A DNA stretch of 64,000 bases from Kineosporiaceae bacterium SCSIO 59966 (GTDB taxonomy: Bacteria > Actinomycetota > Actinomycetes > Actinomycetales > SCSIO-59966): assembly GCA_020881835.1 (NCBI GenBank), contig CP052876.1, positions 1,550,001-1,614,000 on the forward strand. Direction: 5' to 3'. Each line of letters begins with the position of its first letter. Positions within the stretch are counted from its first letter, which is position 1. The notes under the pieces are model-generated. The model saw only the letters and a program-made list of their open reading frames with translations, made no database searches and was not told the DNA's origin. Shown here piece by piece: positions 12,956 through 23,534 of this stretch. The translations under genes were made by a program, and so were the position numbers.

Positions 12956-15472
12956 CTACTCGGTGGCGATCGCCCGCAGCACGTCGAGCCGGACGGCGCG
13001 CACCGCGGGCAGCACGGCCGCGAGGACGCCGATCGCCCCACCCAGGACGAGCACCCCGCCGATCGTGGGCCAGGGCACCGCGAGCACCTCCAGGCCCTCG
13101 TCGGCCAGTGAACGCTGCAGGGACACCCCGAGGACGAGACCGAGGACGGCGCCCAGGACGGCACCGAGCAGGGCGGTGAGCACCGACTCGACGGTGACCA
13201 TCCCGGCCAGCTGCCGCCGCTGCATGCCGACGGCCCGGAGCAACCCGATCTCGCGGGTGCGCTCGATCACGGACAGCGCGAGGGTGTTGACGATCCCCAG
13301 CACGGCGATCACCACCGACAGCGCGAGCAGCACGTAGATGAGCAGGAGCAGCTGCTCGGTGGCCTCGGCCTGCGCGGAGACGAACTCCTCGCGGTTCTGG
13401 ACGGACACCACGACGTACGGGGCGACCACGTCGGTGACGGCGGCGGCGACCTCGGCGACGTCGCGGCCCGGCTCGGTGTTGACGTAGCCGAACAGCTCCG
13501 AGCGGTCTGCGGGCGGGACGGCCCGGTCGGCCAGGTCCCGAGGCAGCAGCACCGGGACCCCCACGGCCTGGTTGTCCTCGATCACGGCGCCGACGGTCAG
13601 CGGCTGCTCCCCGAGCGTCCCGACCTGCGCCGTGAGGGTGTCCCCGACGCCGACGTCGCGGTCCTCGGCGAAGGACGCGGACACCACGACCCGACCTTCC
13701 TGCAGGGCGGACAGCGTCCCGGCCACGGGCCGCACGCGCACGCTGTCGGCGAGGGGACCGGGGTCGGTGCCGGCGGCCAGGGTGCGCTCTCCGTCGACCG
13801 TCAGCGGGACGGCGGACAGCACGGCGACCGACTCGACGCCGTCGACGGCAGCGACCGCCTCGGTCAGCGCCGGCGGGAAGCCGGTGAACCCGCTGTTGAG
13901 GACGAGGTCGGCGGCGACCGCCTCCTCGACGATCGCCCGGGTCGAGGCGGTCGCCGACGCCGACAGCACGGTGATCCCGGTGACGAGGGTGATCCCGACC
14001 ATGAGGGCACTGGCGGTGGTGGCGGTGCGCCGCGGGTTTCGCAGGGCGTTCCCGCGGGCCAGCCGGCCGACGGGGCCGCCGGTGACCGTGAACGGCACCG
14101 CGAGGACCCGCAGCACCGGCCGCGCGACGAGGGGCGCCGCTGTCGCGGTACCGAGGAACAGCAGCAGCGAGGCGACCGCGACCGTGACGCCGTCGCCGGA
14201 CCCGGCGAGGGAGCGCCACAGCAGCCCCCCGCCGGCCACCAGGAGCGCCGCCCCCGCCAGGCCCCGGAGGCGCAGGCTCCGCTCGGGCAGGGCGACGTCG
14301 TCCCGCATCGCCGCCACGGGTGGGATCCGGGACGCTCGGACGGCGGGCGGCAACGCGGCGAGCACGGTCACCACCGTGCCGACCCCGACAGCAGCCACCA
14401 CCGTGCGGGGCGCGACGACGAGCCCGCCGGCCAGGGACAGCCCGAACCGGCCCAGCACCGCCTGGAGACCGGCGGCCAGTCCGATCCCGGCGCCGAGACC
14501 CAGCACACCGCCGACCGCGCCGACGACGAGGGCCTCGACGGCCACCATCGTCACGACCTGCCGGGCCCCGGCCCCCACGGCGCGCAGCAGGGCCAGCTCA
14601 CGGGTCCGCTGGGCGACGAGCATCGAGAACGTGTTGGCGATGAGGAACGCCCCGACGACGAGGCTGATCCCGGCGAACACGAGCAGGAACGTCGTGATGA
14701 ACCCGAGCGCCTCGCGGACCGACTCGGTGTCCTCCTCACGCTGCTGGGCCCCCGTCACCGCCTCCGTGCCGGGGGGCAGCACGGCGGCCACCCGGTCCCG
14801 CAGGGCGACGGCGTCGGTACCCGGCTCGGCCCGTACCGAGAACGACGCGACGACGCCGTCGGGGGCGAGCAGGTCCCGTGCGCTGCCCGGTTCCAGGAAC
14901 ACCAGCGTGCTCCCGGGCACGGCGCTGAACCGCACCTCGGCGACCACGGTGACCGGCCGCACCTGGCCGCCCACGACGAGGGTGCTGCTGTCGCCGAGCC
15001 GCAGCCCGGAGGCGCCCAGGGTCTCCTCCTCGACGGCGATCTCGCCGGGGACGTCCGGCGCTGAGCCGGACACCAGCTCCAGCGCCGGGATGCCGTCGTT
15101 CCAGGCGAGGCCGAGGGTCGGGGCACCGCCGAGGCGGACGGCGGTGCCGTCCGCGCCCACGAGGACGGCCGCCCCGGCCAGGTCCGGCTCGGCCTGCCGG
15201 ACGCCGTCGACCTCCTCGATGTCGGAGGCGAGGTCCAGCGGCAGCCGGCCGGTGACCTGGCCGCCGCCGGACGCGTCCGCGGGCTGCTCGGCTCGGACCA
15301 CGACGTCGGTGCCCTGCGAGGACTGGTCGAGGAGGCCGGTGAAGGTCCGGTCCATCGTGTCGGTCAGCACGAACGTGCCGGCGACGAACGCCACGCCCAG
15401 CAGCACCGCCAACGCGGTCAGCAGGAAGCGGACGAGGTGGCCGCGGACCGAGCGGACCGCGACCCGGATCAT
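12956..15472 (-). CDS. FtsX-family ABC exporter permease, two-domain
   Basis: The 838-aa membrane protein has a duplicated FtsX/MacB layout: an N-terminal helix (VRFLLTALAVLLGVAFVAGTFVL), a large extracellular region, a three-helix FtsX block (about 250-400), a second anchor and extracellular region, then a final three-helix FtsX block with SVIERTREIGLLRAVGMQRRQL. Such actinobacterial permeases export lipids, peptides or drugs, or transmit signals; the substrate is unknown. The ATG overlaps the ATPase stop (ATGA). Confidence 0.9.
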   Translation of the reverse strand: MIRVAVRSVRGHLVRFLLTALAVLLGVAFVAGTFVLTDTMDRTFTGLLDQSSQGTDVVVRAEQPADASGGGQVTGRLPLDLASDIEEVDGVRQAEPDLAGAAVLVGADGTAVRLGGAPTLGLAWNDGIPALELVSGSAPDVPGEIAVEEETLGASGLRLGDSSTLVVGGQVRPVTVVAEVRFSAVPGSTLVFLEPGSARDLLAPDGVVASFSVRAEPGTDAVALRDRVAAVLPPGTEAVTGAQQREEDTESVREALGFITTFLLVFAGISLVVGAFLIANTFSMLVAQRTRELALLRAVGAGARQVVTMVAVEALVVGAVGGVLGLGAGIGLAAGLQAVLGRFGLSLAGGLVVAPRTVVAAVGVGTVVTVLAALPPAVRASRIPPVAAMRDDVALPERSLRLRGLAGAALLVAGGGLLWRSLAGSGDGVTVAVASLLLFLGTATAAPLVARPVLRVLAVPFTVTGGPVGRLARGNALRNPRRTATTASALMVGITLVTGITVLSASATASTRAIVEEAVAADLVLNSGFTGFPPALTEAVAAVDGVESVAVLSAVPLTVDGERTLAAGTDPGPLADSVRVRPVAGTLSALQEGRVVVSASFAEDRDVGVGDTLTAQVGTLGEQPLTVGAVIEDNQAVGVPVLLPRDLADRAVPPADRSELFGYVNTEPGRDVAEVAAAVTDVVAPYVVVSVQNREEFVSAQAEATEQLLLLIYVLLALSVVIAVLGIVNTLALSVIERTREIGLLRAVGMQRRQLAGMVTVESVLTALLGAVLGAVLGLVLGVSLQRSLADEGLEVLAVPWPTIGGVLVLGGAIGVLAAVLPAVRAVRLDVLRAIATE

Positions 15473-16251
15473 CCGTCCCCGCCGGCGTCCGGCTCGGTGA
15501 GGCCGAGGAGCCGCTCGAGGACGGCCTCGGCGGTGGGCCGGCGCAGCTCGCCGACGACCCGGCCGTCGGCGAGGAACACGACCCGGTCGGCGTAGGCGGC
15601 CGCGGTCGGCTCGTGGGTGACCATGACGACGGTCTGCCCGAAGTCGTCGACGGACCGGCGCAGGAAACCGAGCACGTCCGCGCTGGCGCGTGAGTCGAGG
15701 TTGCCGGTCGGCTCGTCGGCGAACACGATCGCCGGCCGGCTCACCAGGGCCCGCGCGCAGGCAACCCGCTGCTGCTGGCCGCCGGACAGCTCCGTCGGCC
15801 GGTGGGTGAGCCGGTCCCGCAGACCGATGGTGTCGACGACCGTGTCGAACCACGCGCGGTCCACGGTGCGCCCGGCGATGTCGAGCGGCAGCGTGATGTT
15901 CTCCGCGGCGGTCAGGGTCGGCACGAGGTTGTAGGACTGGAAGACGAAGCCGATCCGGTCGCGCCGCAGCCGGGTCAGCGCAGCGTCCCGCAGCCGGGCC
16001 ACCTCGACCCCGTCGACGACCACGCTGCCGGAGGTCGGACGGTCGAGGGCTGCCAGGCAGTGCATCAACGTCGACTTGCCCGAGCCGGACGGGCCCATGA
16101 CCGCGGTCAGCTCACCGCGATGGAGGTCCAGGCTGACCCCGTCCAGGGCGCGGACCTGCGCCGGACCCTCCCCGTACACCTTGACGAGGTCGCGGGTGGC
16201 GGCGACCACCGTCGTCCCCGGCCGGTCGGCCGTGGCGGCGTGCCGGCCCAC
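15469..16251 (-). CDS. ABC transporter ATPase, MacB/LolD type
   Basis: The 260-aa ATPase pairs with the FtsX permease downstream. Walker A is GPSGSGKSTLMH, the Q-loop region is FVFQSYNLVPTLTA, the signature is LSGGQQQRVACARAL, Walker B is IVFADEPTGNLD and the switch His is in VTHEPTAAA. The GTG at 16251 is one base after the stop of the RecB-family gene, so all three minus-strand genes form one transcription unit. The open frame extends far upstream but has no ABC content there. Confidence 0.92.
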   Translation of the reverse strand: MGRHAATADRPGTTVVAATRDLVKVYGEGPAQVRALDGVSLDLHRGELTAVMGPSGSGKSTLMHCLAALDRPTSGSVVVDGVEVARLRDAALTRLRRDRIGFVFQSYNLVPTLTAAENITLPLDIAGRTVDRAWFDTVVDTIGLRDRLTHRPTELSGGQQQRVACARALVSRPAIVFADEPTGNLDSRASADVLGFLRRSVDDFGQTVVMVTHEPTAAAYADRVVFLADGRVVGELRRPTAEAVLERLLGLTEPDAGGDG

Positions 16252-16252
16252 G

Positions 16253-17131
16253 TCAGGTCTCGTCCCGGCCGGGGGCAGGCACCCTGCCCGCCTCGGCCCC
16301 GCCGGCCCGGGCCACGGCGTCCGCCGGCGGCAAGGGCGGGGTCCCGCCGAACGCCGGGCACAGGGCCTGGTGGTGGCACCAGTCGCACAGCCGGCTCGGG
16401 GACGCCCGCCAGTCCCCGGTCCCCGCGGCGGTGCGGATCGCCTCCCACAGGGCACGGACCTTGCGCTCGGTGGCGCGCAGCTCGTGCTCCTGCGGGGAGT
16501 ACCGGACGACCTCCCCGCTGCCCAGGTACACGAGCTGGAGCACCTGCGGGACGACGCCCCGGGTCCGCCACAGCACGAGGGCGTAGAACTTCATCTGGAA
16601 CAGCGCCTTGGCGACGAACAGCTCCGAGGGGGCCCGCCCGGTCTTGTAGTCCACCACCCGGACCTCCCCGGTGGGGGCGACGTCGACCCGGTCCACGTAG
16701 CCGCGCAGGACGAGGCCGCCCTCCAGCTCGGTGCTCACGTACAGCTCCCGCTCGGCCGGCTCGAGCCTCGTCGGGTCCTCCAGGGCGAAGTACCGTTCGA
16801 CGAGCTCACCGGCCTCGGCGAGCCAGGTGGCGAGCTCCTCGCCGCCGGTGAACATGGCCTCCAGCTCGGGGTCGCCGGCCCGCAGCTGCTGCCACTGCGG
16901 CTCCACGAGCGCCCGCGCGGCGCCCACGGTCCGTTCGGCAGCGGGCAGGTCGAACAGCCGCTCGAGCACCGAGTGCACGACGGTGCCGCGGACGGCCGCC
17001 GGACTGGGTGGCTCGGGCAGCCGGTCCACCACCCGGAACCGGTAGAGCAACGGGCACTGCATGAAGTCCGCCGCCCGGGACGGCGACAGCGAGGTCGGCG
17101 CCTCGCCGGCGGTGGGGGAGGTGACTGGCAT
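16253..17131 (-). CDS. RecB family exonuclease (PD-(D/E)XK, Fe-S)
   Basis: This 292-aa stand-alone Cas4/RecB-like nuclease has active-site motifs LRGYVDRVDV and VRVVDYKTGRAP (D and D-x-K) at about 150-175. CPLLYRFR near the N-terminus and LCDWCHHQALCPAF near the C-terminus supply the four cysteines of the AddB/Cas4-type Fe-S cluster. A RecB-like gene also sits next to trmI and mpa in M. tuberculosis, which supports orthology. The start MPVTSP at 17131 is chosen; an in-frame ATG 30 bases upstream is possible. Confidence 0.88.
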   Translation of the reverse strand: MPVTSPTAGEAPTSLSPSRAADFMQCPLLYRFRVVDRLPEPPSPAAVRGTVVHSVLERLFDLPAAERTVGAARALVEPQWQQLRAGDPELEAMFTGGEELATWLAEAGELVERYFALEDPTRLEPAERELYVSTELEGGLVLRGYVDRVDVAPTGEVRVVDYKTGRAPSELFVAKALFQMKFYALVLWRTRGVVPQVLQLVYLGSGEVVRYSPQEHELRATERKVRALWEAIRTAAGTGDWRASPSRLCDWCHHQALCPAFGGTPPLPPADAVARAGGAEAGRVPAPGRDET

Positions 17132-17195
17132 GGACGACAGGCTAGGTCGCGCCGCCGACATGCGGTCACGAGACGCACCGGGGGGCAGGCGCCCG

Positions 17196-17201
17196 TAGGG
17201 T
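17196..17201 (+). promoter_or_regulatory. -10 hexamer for site-2 protease gene, leaderless
   Basis: TAGGGT lies 6 bases before the GTG start at 17208, with no ribosome site between. Confidence 0.5.
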
Positions 17202-17207
17202 TGAGCG

Positions 17208-18362
17208 GTGAGCGCGGCAGGGCGGTTGACGCCGGAGGGTCTGCGGATCGGCACCCTGGCCGGGGTGCCGGTGCTCGTCGCCCGGTCCTGGCTGGTCATC
17301 GCCGCCGTCGTCACCTACCTGTTCGCCCCGACCGTCGCCGCCAGCGCACCGGGGCTGGGGGCGTGGTCCTACCTCGTCGCCTTCGGCTACGCCGTCCTCC
17401 TGCTGCTGTCGGTCCTCCTGCACGAGCTCGCCCACGCGGTCGCGGCCCGGTCCTTCGGGATGCCCGCCACCCACATCGTGATCAACCTGTGGGGCGGTCA
17501 CACGCAGTTCGAGACGGACGCCGTCCGGCCGGGCCGCTCGTTCGTCATCGCCGTCGTCGGGCCCCTGGCGAACGCCGTCCTCGCCCTGCTCGCCGCGCCG
17601 CTGCTGCTCGCCGACCTGCCCGACGTCGCCCGCCTGCTGGTGTGGGCGTTCGTCCTCACCAACGGCGTCGTCGCCGTCTTCAACCTCGTGCCGGGGCTTC
17701 CGCTCGACGGCGGCCGGCTGCTCGAGGCCCTGGTCTGGAAGCTCACCTCGGACCGCACCACCGGGACGGTCGTCGCCGCCTGGGGCGGCCGACTGGTCGC
17801 CGCGGCCGTCATCGGGTGGGGGCTGCTGCCGCTGCTCAGCGGACGGATCGACCTCGTCCGAGTGGTCTGGGCGGTGCTCATCGGCGGGCTGCTGTGGTCC
17901 GGGGCCGGGCACGTGCTGCGCGGCGCGAGCATCCGCCGGCGTGCCCCCGAGGCCACCGTCCACCGGCTCGCGCGCCCGGCGGTGCCGCTGCCCGCGTCCG
18001 TGAGCGTGGCCGAGGCGCTCACCGCGGCGGGGGTCTCCCACCCCGCCGACCTGGGGCGCACCACCGTCCTCCTGCTCGACGAGACCGGTAAGCCGGTCGG
18101 TGTCCTGGACCCGGGCGCCGCCTCCCAGGTCCCGGCCGAGCGCCGCGGCGCCGCGCCGGCGTCCGCGGCCGCCCGCGCCTTCGCCGACGACGTCGTGCTC
18201 GACGTCCGGCTCGGCGGGGAGGAGCTGCTGCGGCTGCTGGGTACCCTGCGCGGTGAGGAGTGGCCGGTCCGCGACGAGGAGGGCCACTGGGTCGGCGTGC
18301 TGCGCGGCGGGGACGTCGTCGCCGCCCTCGTCGGCACCCGCCCGGCACGCCGCCGGCGCTGA
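17208..18362 (+). CDS. site-2 protease family intramembrane metalloprotease
   Basis: This 384-aa M50-family protein is of the SpoIVFB/Rip3 class. Zinc motif HELAHA is at about residue 67 in the second helix, and the third ligand region NLVPGLPLDGGR is near residue 162. About six membrane helices occupy residues 20-240. The C-terminal 130 residues resemble a CBS-pair regulatory domain (SVAEALTAAGV ... VGVLRGGDVVAAL). It would cleave membrane-embedded substrates such as anti-sigma factors; no candidate lies beside it. The GTG start is set by the -10 spacing. Confidence 0.9.
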   Translation: MSAAGRLTPEGLRIGTLAGVPVLVARSWLVIAAVVTYLFAPTVAASAPGLGAWSYLVAFGYAVLLLLSVLLHELAHAVAARSFGMPATHIVINLWGGHTQFETDAVRPGRSFVIAVVGPLANAVLALLAAPLLLADLPDVARLLVWAFVLTNGVVAVFNLVPGLPLDGGRLLEALVWKLTSDRTTGTVVAAWGGRLVAAAVIGWGLLPLLSGRIDLVRVVWAVLIGGLLWSGAGHVLRGASIRRRAPEATVHRLARPAVPLPASVSVAEALTAAGVSHPADLGRTTVLLLDETGKPVGVLDPGAASQVPAERRGAAPASAAARAFADDVVLDVRLGGEELLRLLGTLRGEEWPVRDEEGHWVGVLRGGDVVAALVGTRPARRRR

Positions 18363-19445
<1,083 letters not shown>

Positions 19446-19453
19446 GCTCGAGC

Positions 19454-21202
19454 ATGGCTCGAGAGCACGACGTCCCCAGGGAGAACAGCTCGGTGCTCGG
19501 CCGCCGGGTCGAGGCGCTCCAGGACGAGGTCGACGCCCTGCGTCGCCGTCTCGCCGAGAGCCCGGCGCGGGTGCGCGAGCTCGAGGACCGGCTGCGCGCC
19601 GTCCAGGCGGAGGCCCAGCAGCTCGCCGTCCGCAACGAGCGGCTCAGCCGGACGCTGACCGAGGCCCGCGACCAGATCGTCACCCTCAAGGAGGAGGTCG
19701 ACCGGCTCGCCCAGCCCCCGAGCGGCTACGCCACCTTCCTCGCGGCGCACGACGACGGCACCGTCGACGTCGTGCAGTCCGGCCGCAAGATGCGGGTCGC
19801 GGTGAGCCCGGCCGTCGACGTCGAGTCGCTCGGCACCGGCCAGGAGGTGATGCTCAACGAGGCGCTCAACGTCGTCCGGGCGGCCGCCTTCGAGCGCACC
19901 GGCGAGATCGTCACCCTCAAGGAGGTGCTCGACGACGGCCGGGCCCTCGTCGTCGCCCACGCCGACGAGGAGCGGGTCGTGCGGCTGGCCGCGCCGCTGC
20001 TCGAGCAGCGGTTGCGGGTCGGTGACGCGCTCACAGTGGACGCCCGCGCCGGGTACGCCTACGAGAAGGTGCCCAAGGCCGAGGTCGAGGAGCTCGTGCT
20101 CGAGGAGGTCCCCGACATCGAGTACACCGACATCGGCGGTCTGGGCAGCCAGATCGAGCAGATCCGGGACGCCGTCGAGCTGCCGTTCGCCCACCCGGAG
20201 CTGTACCGCGAGCACGGCCTCAAGGCACCCAAGGGCGTGCTGCTGTACGGCCCGCCCGGCTGCGGCAAGACGCTCATCGCCAAGGCCGTCGCGCACTCGC
20301 TGGCCAAGCAGGCCGCCGACCGGCTGGGGCTGAAGGAGGCGAAGAGCTACTTCCTCAACATCAAGGGTCCCGAGCTGCTCAACAAGTACGTCGGGGAGAC
20401 CGAGCGGCACATCCGGCTGATCTTCGCCCGGGCCCGGGAGAAGGCCTCCGAGGGCACCCCGGTCGTCGTGTTCTTCGACGAGATGGAGTCGCTGTTCCGC
20501 ACCCGCGGGTCCGGGGTGTCCTCCGACGTCGAGACGACGATCGTCCCGCAGCTGCTCGCCGAGATCGACGGCGTGGAGCGGCTGGAGAACGTCATCGTCA
20601 TCGGCGCCTCCAACCGGGAGGACATGATCGACCCGGCGATCCTGCGTCCCGGCCGGCTCGACGTGAAGATCAAGATCCAGCGGCCGGACGCCGAGAGCGC
20701 CCGTGAGATCTTCAGCAAGTACCTGACCCCCGAGCTGCCCTTGCACCCCGACGACCTCGCCGAGCACGGCGGCTCGGTGCAGGCCACCGTTGACGCCATG
20801 ATCCAGGCCACCGTGGAGCGGATGTACGCCGAGAGCGAGGAGAACCAGTTCCTCGAGGTCACCTATGCCAACGGCGACAAGGAGATCCTGTTCTTCAAGG
20901 ACTTCAACTCCGGGGCGATGATCCAGAACATCGTCGACCGGGCGAAGAAGCAGGCGATCAAGCAGTTCCTCGCCACCGGGCAGAAGGGCCTGTCGGTGGA
21001 CCACCTGCTGACCGCGTGCGTCGAGGAGTTCAAGGAGAACGAGGACCTGCCGAACACCACCAACCCCGACGACTGGGCCCGGATCTCCGGCAAGAAGGGC
21101 GAGCGGATCGTCTACATCCGCACGATCATCCAGGGCAAGGACGGCACGAAGGGCCCCGGGCGGTCCATCGAGTCGGTCAACGGCACCGGCCAGTACCTCT
21201 AG
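19454..21202 (+). CDS. mpa: proteasomal ATPase Mpa/ARC
   Basis: The ring ATPase recognises pupylated proteins and feeds them to the 20S proteasome. The 582-aa product has an N-terminal coiled coil (about 15-80) that binds Pup, tandem OB domains (about 85-225), and an AAA domain with Walker A GPPGCGKT, Walker [12 protein letters not shown] and second-region [21 protein letters not shown]. The C-terminal GQYL is the proteasome-docking tail. The start is fixed by family length and the -10 spacing; the long upstream open frame is only read-through of the trmI region. Confidence 0.97.
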   Translation: MAREHDVPRENSSVLGRRVEALQDEVDALRRRLAESPARVRELEDRLRAVQAEAQQLAVRNERLSRTLTEARDQIVTLKEEVDRLAQPPSGYATFLAAHDDGTVDVVQSGRKMRVAVSPAVDVESLGTGQEVMLNEALNVVRAAAFERTGEIVTLKEVLDDGRALVVAHADEERVVRLAAPLLEQRLRVGDALTVDARAGYAYEKVPKAEVEELVLEEVPDIEYTDIGGLGSQIEQIRDAVELPFAHPELYREHGLKAPKGVLLYGPPGCGKTLIAKAVAHSLAKQAADRLGLKEAKSYFLNIKGPELLNKYVGETERHIRLIFARAREKASEGTPVVVFFDEMESLFRTRGSGVSSDVETTIVPQLLAEIDGVERLENVIVIGASNREDMIDPAILRPGRLDVKIKIQRPDAESAREIFSKYLTPELPLHPDDLAEHGGSVQATVDAMIQATVERMYAESEENQFLEVTYANGDKEILFFKDFNSGAMIQNIVDRAKKQAIKQFLATGQKGLSVDHLLTACVEEFKENEDLPNTTNPDDWARISGKKGERIVYIRTIIQGKDGTKGPGRSIESVNGTGQYL

Positions 21203-21232
21203 CCGCCGGCACCGAGGCCTGTTCGCCGACGC

Positions 21233-21622
21233 CTACGGCCTCACGCCGGGCGAGCGGCTGGCTCGCGACCTCATGGTCTGAGCGAGCGCCCGCCAGCCCA
21301 GCATCAGCACCCCGAGCGTGACGACCGCCACGACGACGAAGGGCGCTGCCGTGCCGTCGCCGCCCGCGCGCCGCAGCAGCAGGCCGGCGCCCACGGTGAC
21401 CAGCCAGACGGGGACGCCGGTCCGCAGCACGGCGTCCGGCGCCCGCCACGCCCGCGCCACGAGCCAGCCCAGGGCGGCCGCCACCAGGAACGGCCAGGCG
21501 ACCTGCGCCGTCCCGGCGAGGTCCAGGCCTTCGGCGTGGGTGCGGCGTCCGGCGACGACGAAACCGACCACCGCGAGGACGTCGAGAGCGGCGGCGGGAC
21601 GGGGACGCACCCGAGCCACCAT
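21233..21622 (-). CDS. DUF3054 family membrane protein
   Basis: The 129-aa protein has four predicted membrane helices and the DUF3054 pattern: ALDVLAVVGFVVAGRRTHAEG, AWPFLVAAALGWLVARAW, TGVPVWLVTVGAGLLLRR and FVVVAVVTLGVLMLGWRAL. The function is unknown. The ATG at 21622 is preferred over longer starts that would run into dop. It is divergent from dop with only 25 bp between start codons. Confidence 0.82.
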   Translation of the reverse strand: MVARVRPRPAAALDVLAVVGFVVAGRRTHAEGLDLAGTAQVAWPFLVAAALGWLVARAWRAPDAVLRTGVPVWLVTVGAGLLLRRAGGDGTAAPFVVVAVVTLGVLMLGWRALAQTMRSRASRSPGVRP

Positions 21623-21631
21623 AGGGCGGCA

Positions 21632-21641
21632 CCCGTAGGGT
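21632..21641. promoter_or_regulatory. overlapping divergent -10 elements, dop and DUF3054 gene
   Basis: On the plus strand TAGGGT (21636-21641) lies 6 bases before the dop ATG. On the minus strand TACGGG (complement of 21632-21637) lies 9 bases before the DUF3054 start. The two hexamers share two bases, so the promoters should exclude each other. Confidence 0.4.
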
Positions 21642-21647
21642 CGCCGC

Positions 21648-23249
21648 ATGACCGTGCGACGGGTGATGGGTATCGAGACCGAGTACGGCGTGTCCAGCCC
21701 GGGCCGGCCCGAGGCCAACCCGATGGTCCTGTCCAGCCAGGTCGTCCACGCCTACGCCGAGCCGCTCGGCGTCCGGGCCGGCCGGGCCCGGTGGGACTAC
21801 GAGGACGAGGCCCCGCTGCGGGACGCTCGCGGCTGGGAGCTGACCCGCGGCCAGGCCGACCCCACCCAGCTCACCGACGCCCCCCGGTTCGCCGACCAGG
21901 CCCGCCGCGCCGGCCTCGGCGAGCTGGTCGACGAGGTCGAGGACCCGGCGCTGGCCAACGTCGTCCTGACGAACGGCGCCCGGCTCTACGTCGACCACGC
22001 CCACCCCGAGTACTCCAGCCCGGAGGTCGTCGGCCCCCGGGACGCCGTCCGCTGGGACAAGGCGGGGGAACGGGTGATGCTGGCGGCGGTCCGCCGGATC
22101 GCCGCGACACCGGGGCTCGGGCCGGTCAACCTCTACAAGAACAACACCGACAACAAGGGCGCCTCCTACGGCACCCACGAGAACTACCTCATGAACCGGG
22201 CGACACCGTTCCCCGACATCGTCCGCGGCCTGATCCCGTTCTTCGTCAGCCGTCAGGTCGTCACCGGCGCCGGCCGGGTCGGGATCGGTCAGGACGGCGC
22301 GCGCGAGGGGTTCCAGATCAGCCAGCGGGCCGACTTCTTCGAGGTCGAGGTGGGCCTGGAGACGACGCTGAAACGCCCCCTGGTCAACACCCGGGACGAG
22401 CCGCACGCCCACGCCGACCGGTACCGCCGGCTGCACGTGATCATCGGGGACGCCAACCTCAGCGAGATCTCCACCTACCTCAAGGTCGGGACGACGGCGC
22501 TCGTCCTCGACCTCATCGAGGCCCGGGCGCTGCCCGACCTCACCGTCGAGACGCCGGTCGCCGCGCTGCACGCGGTGAGTCACGACCCGACCCTGCGCGA
22601 GCTGGTGACCCTGCACGACGGCACCCGGCTGACCGCCGTCCAGCTGCAGTGGCGGTACCTGGAGGCGGCGCGCGCCTGGGTCGACCGCCAGGGGGGGACC
22701 GACCCGGAGACGGTCGACGTCCTCGAGCGCTGGGAGAGCGTGCTGACCCGGCTGGAGCGGGACCCGATGGACCTCGCCGGTGAGCTGGACTGGGTGGCCA
22801 AGCTCCGGCTGCTGCAGGGCTTCCGGGACCGGGAGGGGCTGGACTGGGGCTCCTCCCGGCTGCAGCTCATCGACCTGCAGTACACCGACGTCCGGCCGGA
22901 GAAGGGGCTGTACCACCGGCTGGTCGCCCGGGGCGCGATGCAGCGGCTGCTCACGGACGAGGAGGTGGACGCCGCCGTCAGCGAGCCGCCGGAGGACACC
23001 CGCGCCTGGTTCCGCGGACAGTGCCTGGCCCGGTTCGGGGCGGACGTCGCGGCGGCGAGCTGGGACTCGGTCATCTTCGACCTGCCCGGCCGCGGTCCCC
23101 TGCAGCGGGTCCCGATGCTCGAGCCGACCCGCGGCACCCGGGAGCACGTCGGCGCGCTGTTCGAGCGCGTCGGCTCGGCGAGCGAGCTCGTCGAGGCGCT
23201 GCGCGGTGCACCGGCGGGTGGGCCGTCGTCCTCACCGGAAGATGCCTAG
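21648..23249 (+). CDS. dop: proteasome accessory factor Dop, Pup deamidase/depupylase
   Basis: Dop converts the C-terminal Gln of Pup to Glu and removes Pup from substrates. The 533-aa product has the carboxylate-amine ligase fold: [13 protein letters not shown] with the magnesium-binding Glu, the [11 protein letters not shown] catalytic Asp region, [20 protein letters not shown] and [22 protein letters not shown]. The Dop-specific loop after residue 40 distinguishes it from PafA at 25.3 kb. Pup ends in GGQ, so the deamidase step is needed here. It is slightly longer than the mycobacterial protein. Confidence 0.96.
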   Translation: MTVRRVMGIETEYGVSSPGRPEANPMVLSSQVVHAYAEPLGVRAGRARWDYEDEAPLRDARGWELTRGQADPTQLTDAPRFADQARRAGLGELVDEVEDPALANVVLTNGARLYVDHAHPEYSSPEVVGPRDAVRWDKAGERVMLAAVRRIAATPGLGPVNLYKNNTDNKGASYGTHENYLMNRATPFPDIVRGLIPFFVSRQVVTGAGRVGIGQDGAREGFQISQRADFFEVEVGLETTLKRPLVNTRDEPHAHADRYRRLHVIIGDANLSEISTYLKVGTTALVLDLIEARALPDLTVETPVAALHAVSHDPTLRELVTLHDGTRLTAVQLQWRYLEAARAWVDRQGGTDPETVDVLERWESVLTRLERDPMDLAGELDWVAKLRLLQGFRDREGLDWGSSRLQLIDLQYTDVRPEKGLYHRLVARGAMQRLLTDEEVDAAVSEPPEDTRAWFRGQCLARFGADVAAASWDSVIFDLPGRGPLQRVPMLEPTRGTREHVGALFERVGSASELVEALRGAPAGGPSSSPEDA

Positions 23250-23252
23250 GAT
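23247..23252 (+). promoter_or_regulatory. -10 hexamer candidate for pup-prcBA
   Basis: TAGGAT overlaps the dop stop codon. The pup ATG is 47 bases further, giving a short leader that carries a good ribosome site (GGAGGAGG). Confidence 0.4.
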
Positions 23253-23299
23253 CGGAGCCGGGCGGGGGATCCGACCCCCGGCGACGGAGGAGGCTGGCG

Positions 23300-23491
23300 A
23301 TGGCGGGTCAGGAGCACAAGCGACCGACACGGCGAGACGACAGCGAGCCCGACGACGCCCCCGGCCCGGCCGCTCCCGCGGCCCAGACCCGGGACGACGA
23401 CATCGACGCGCTGCTCGACGAGATCGACGACACCCTGGAGACCAACTCCGAGGAGTTCGTCCGCACGTTCGTGCAGAAGGGCGGGCAGTGA
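23300..23491 (+). CDS. pup: prokaryotic ubiquitin-like protein Pup
   Basis: Pup is the small disordered protein tag attached to lysines of proteasome substrates. The 63-aa sequence has a polar N-terminal half, the helix-forming DDIDALLDEIDDTLETNSEEF (binds the Mpa coiled coil), then FVRTFVQKGGQ. The C-terminal GGQ must be deamidated by Dop before PafA ligation. A strong Shine-Dalgarno precedes the ATG. It is followed by prcB and prcA. Confidence 0.97.
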   Translation: MAGQEHKRPTRRDDSEPDDAPGPAAPAAQTRDDDIDALLDEIDDTLETNSEEFVRTFVQKGGQ

Positions 23492-23522
23492 GCCGGGCCG
23501 CGGCGTCGTCGGTGCCCGTCGC

Positions 23523-23528
23523 TAGGGT
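23523..23528 (+). promoter_or_regulatory. -10 hexamer for prcB, leaderless
   Basis: TAGGGT lies 6 bases before the GTG of prcB, in the 43-bp gap after pup. It may be an internal promoter giving prcBA transcripts independent of pup. Confidence 0.5.
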
Positions 23529-23534
23529 CACGGC

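Noticed and set aside
9756-14219. 1487-codon minus-strand open frame across the importer and FtsX genes
   Set aside because: It spans two well-supported gene sets in the wrong frame; only the part shared with the real permease region has sense, and in another frame.
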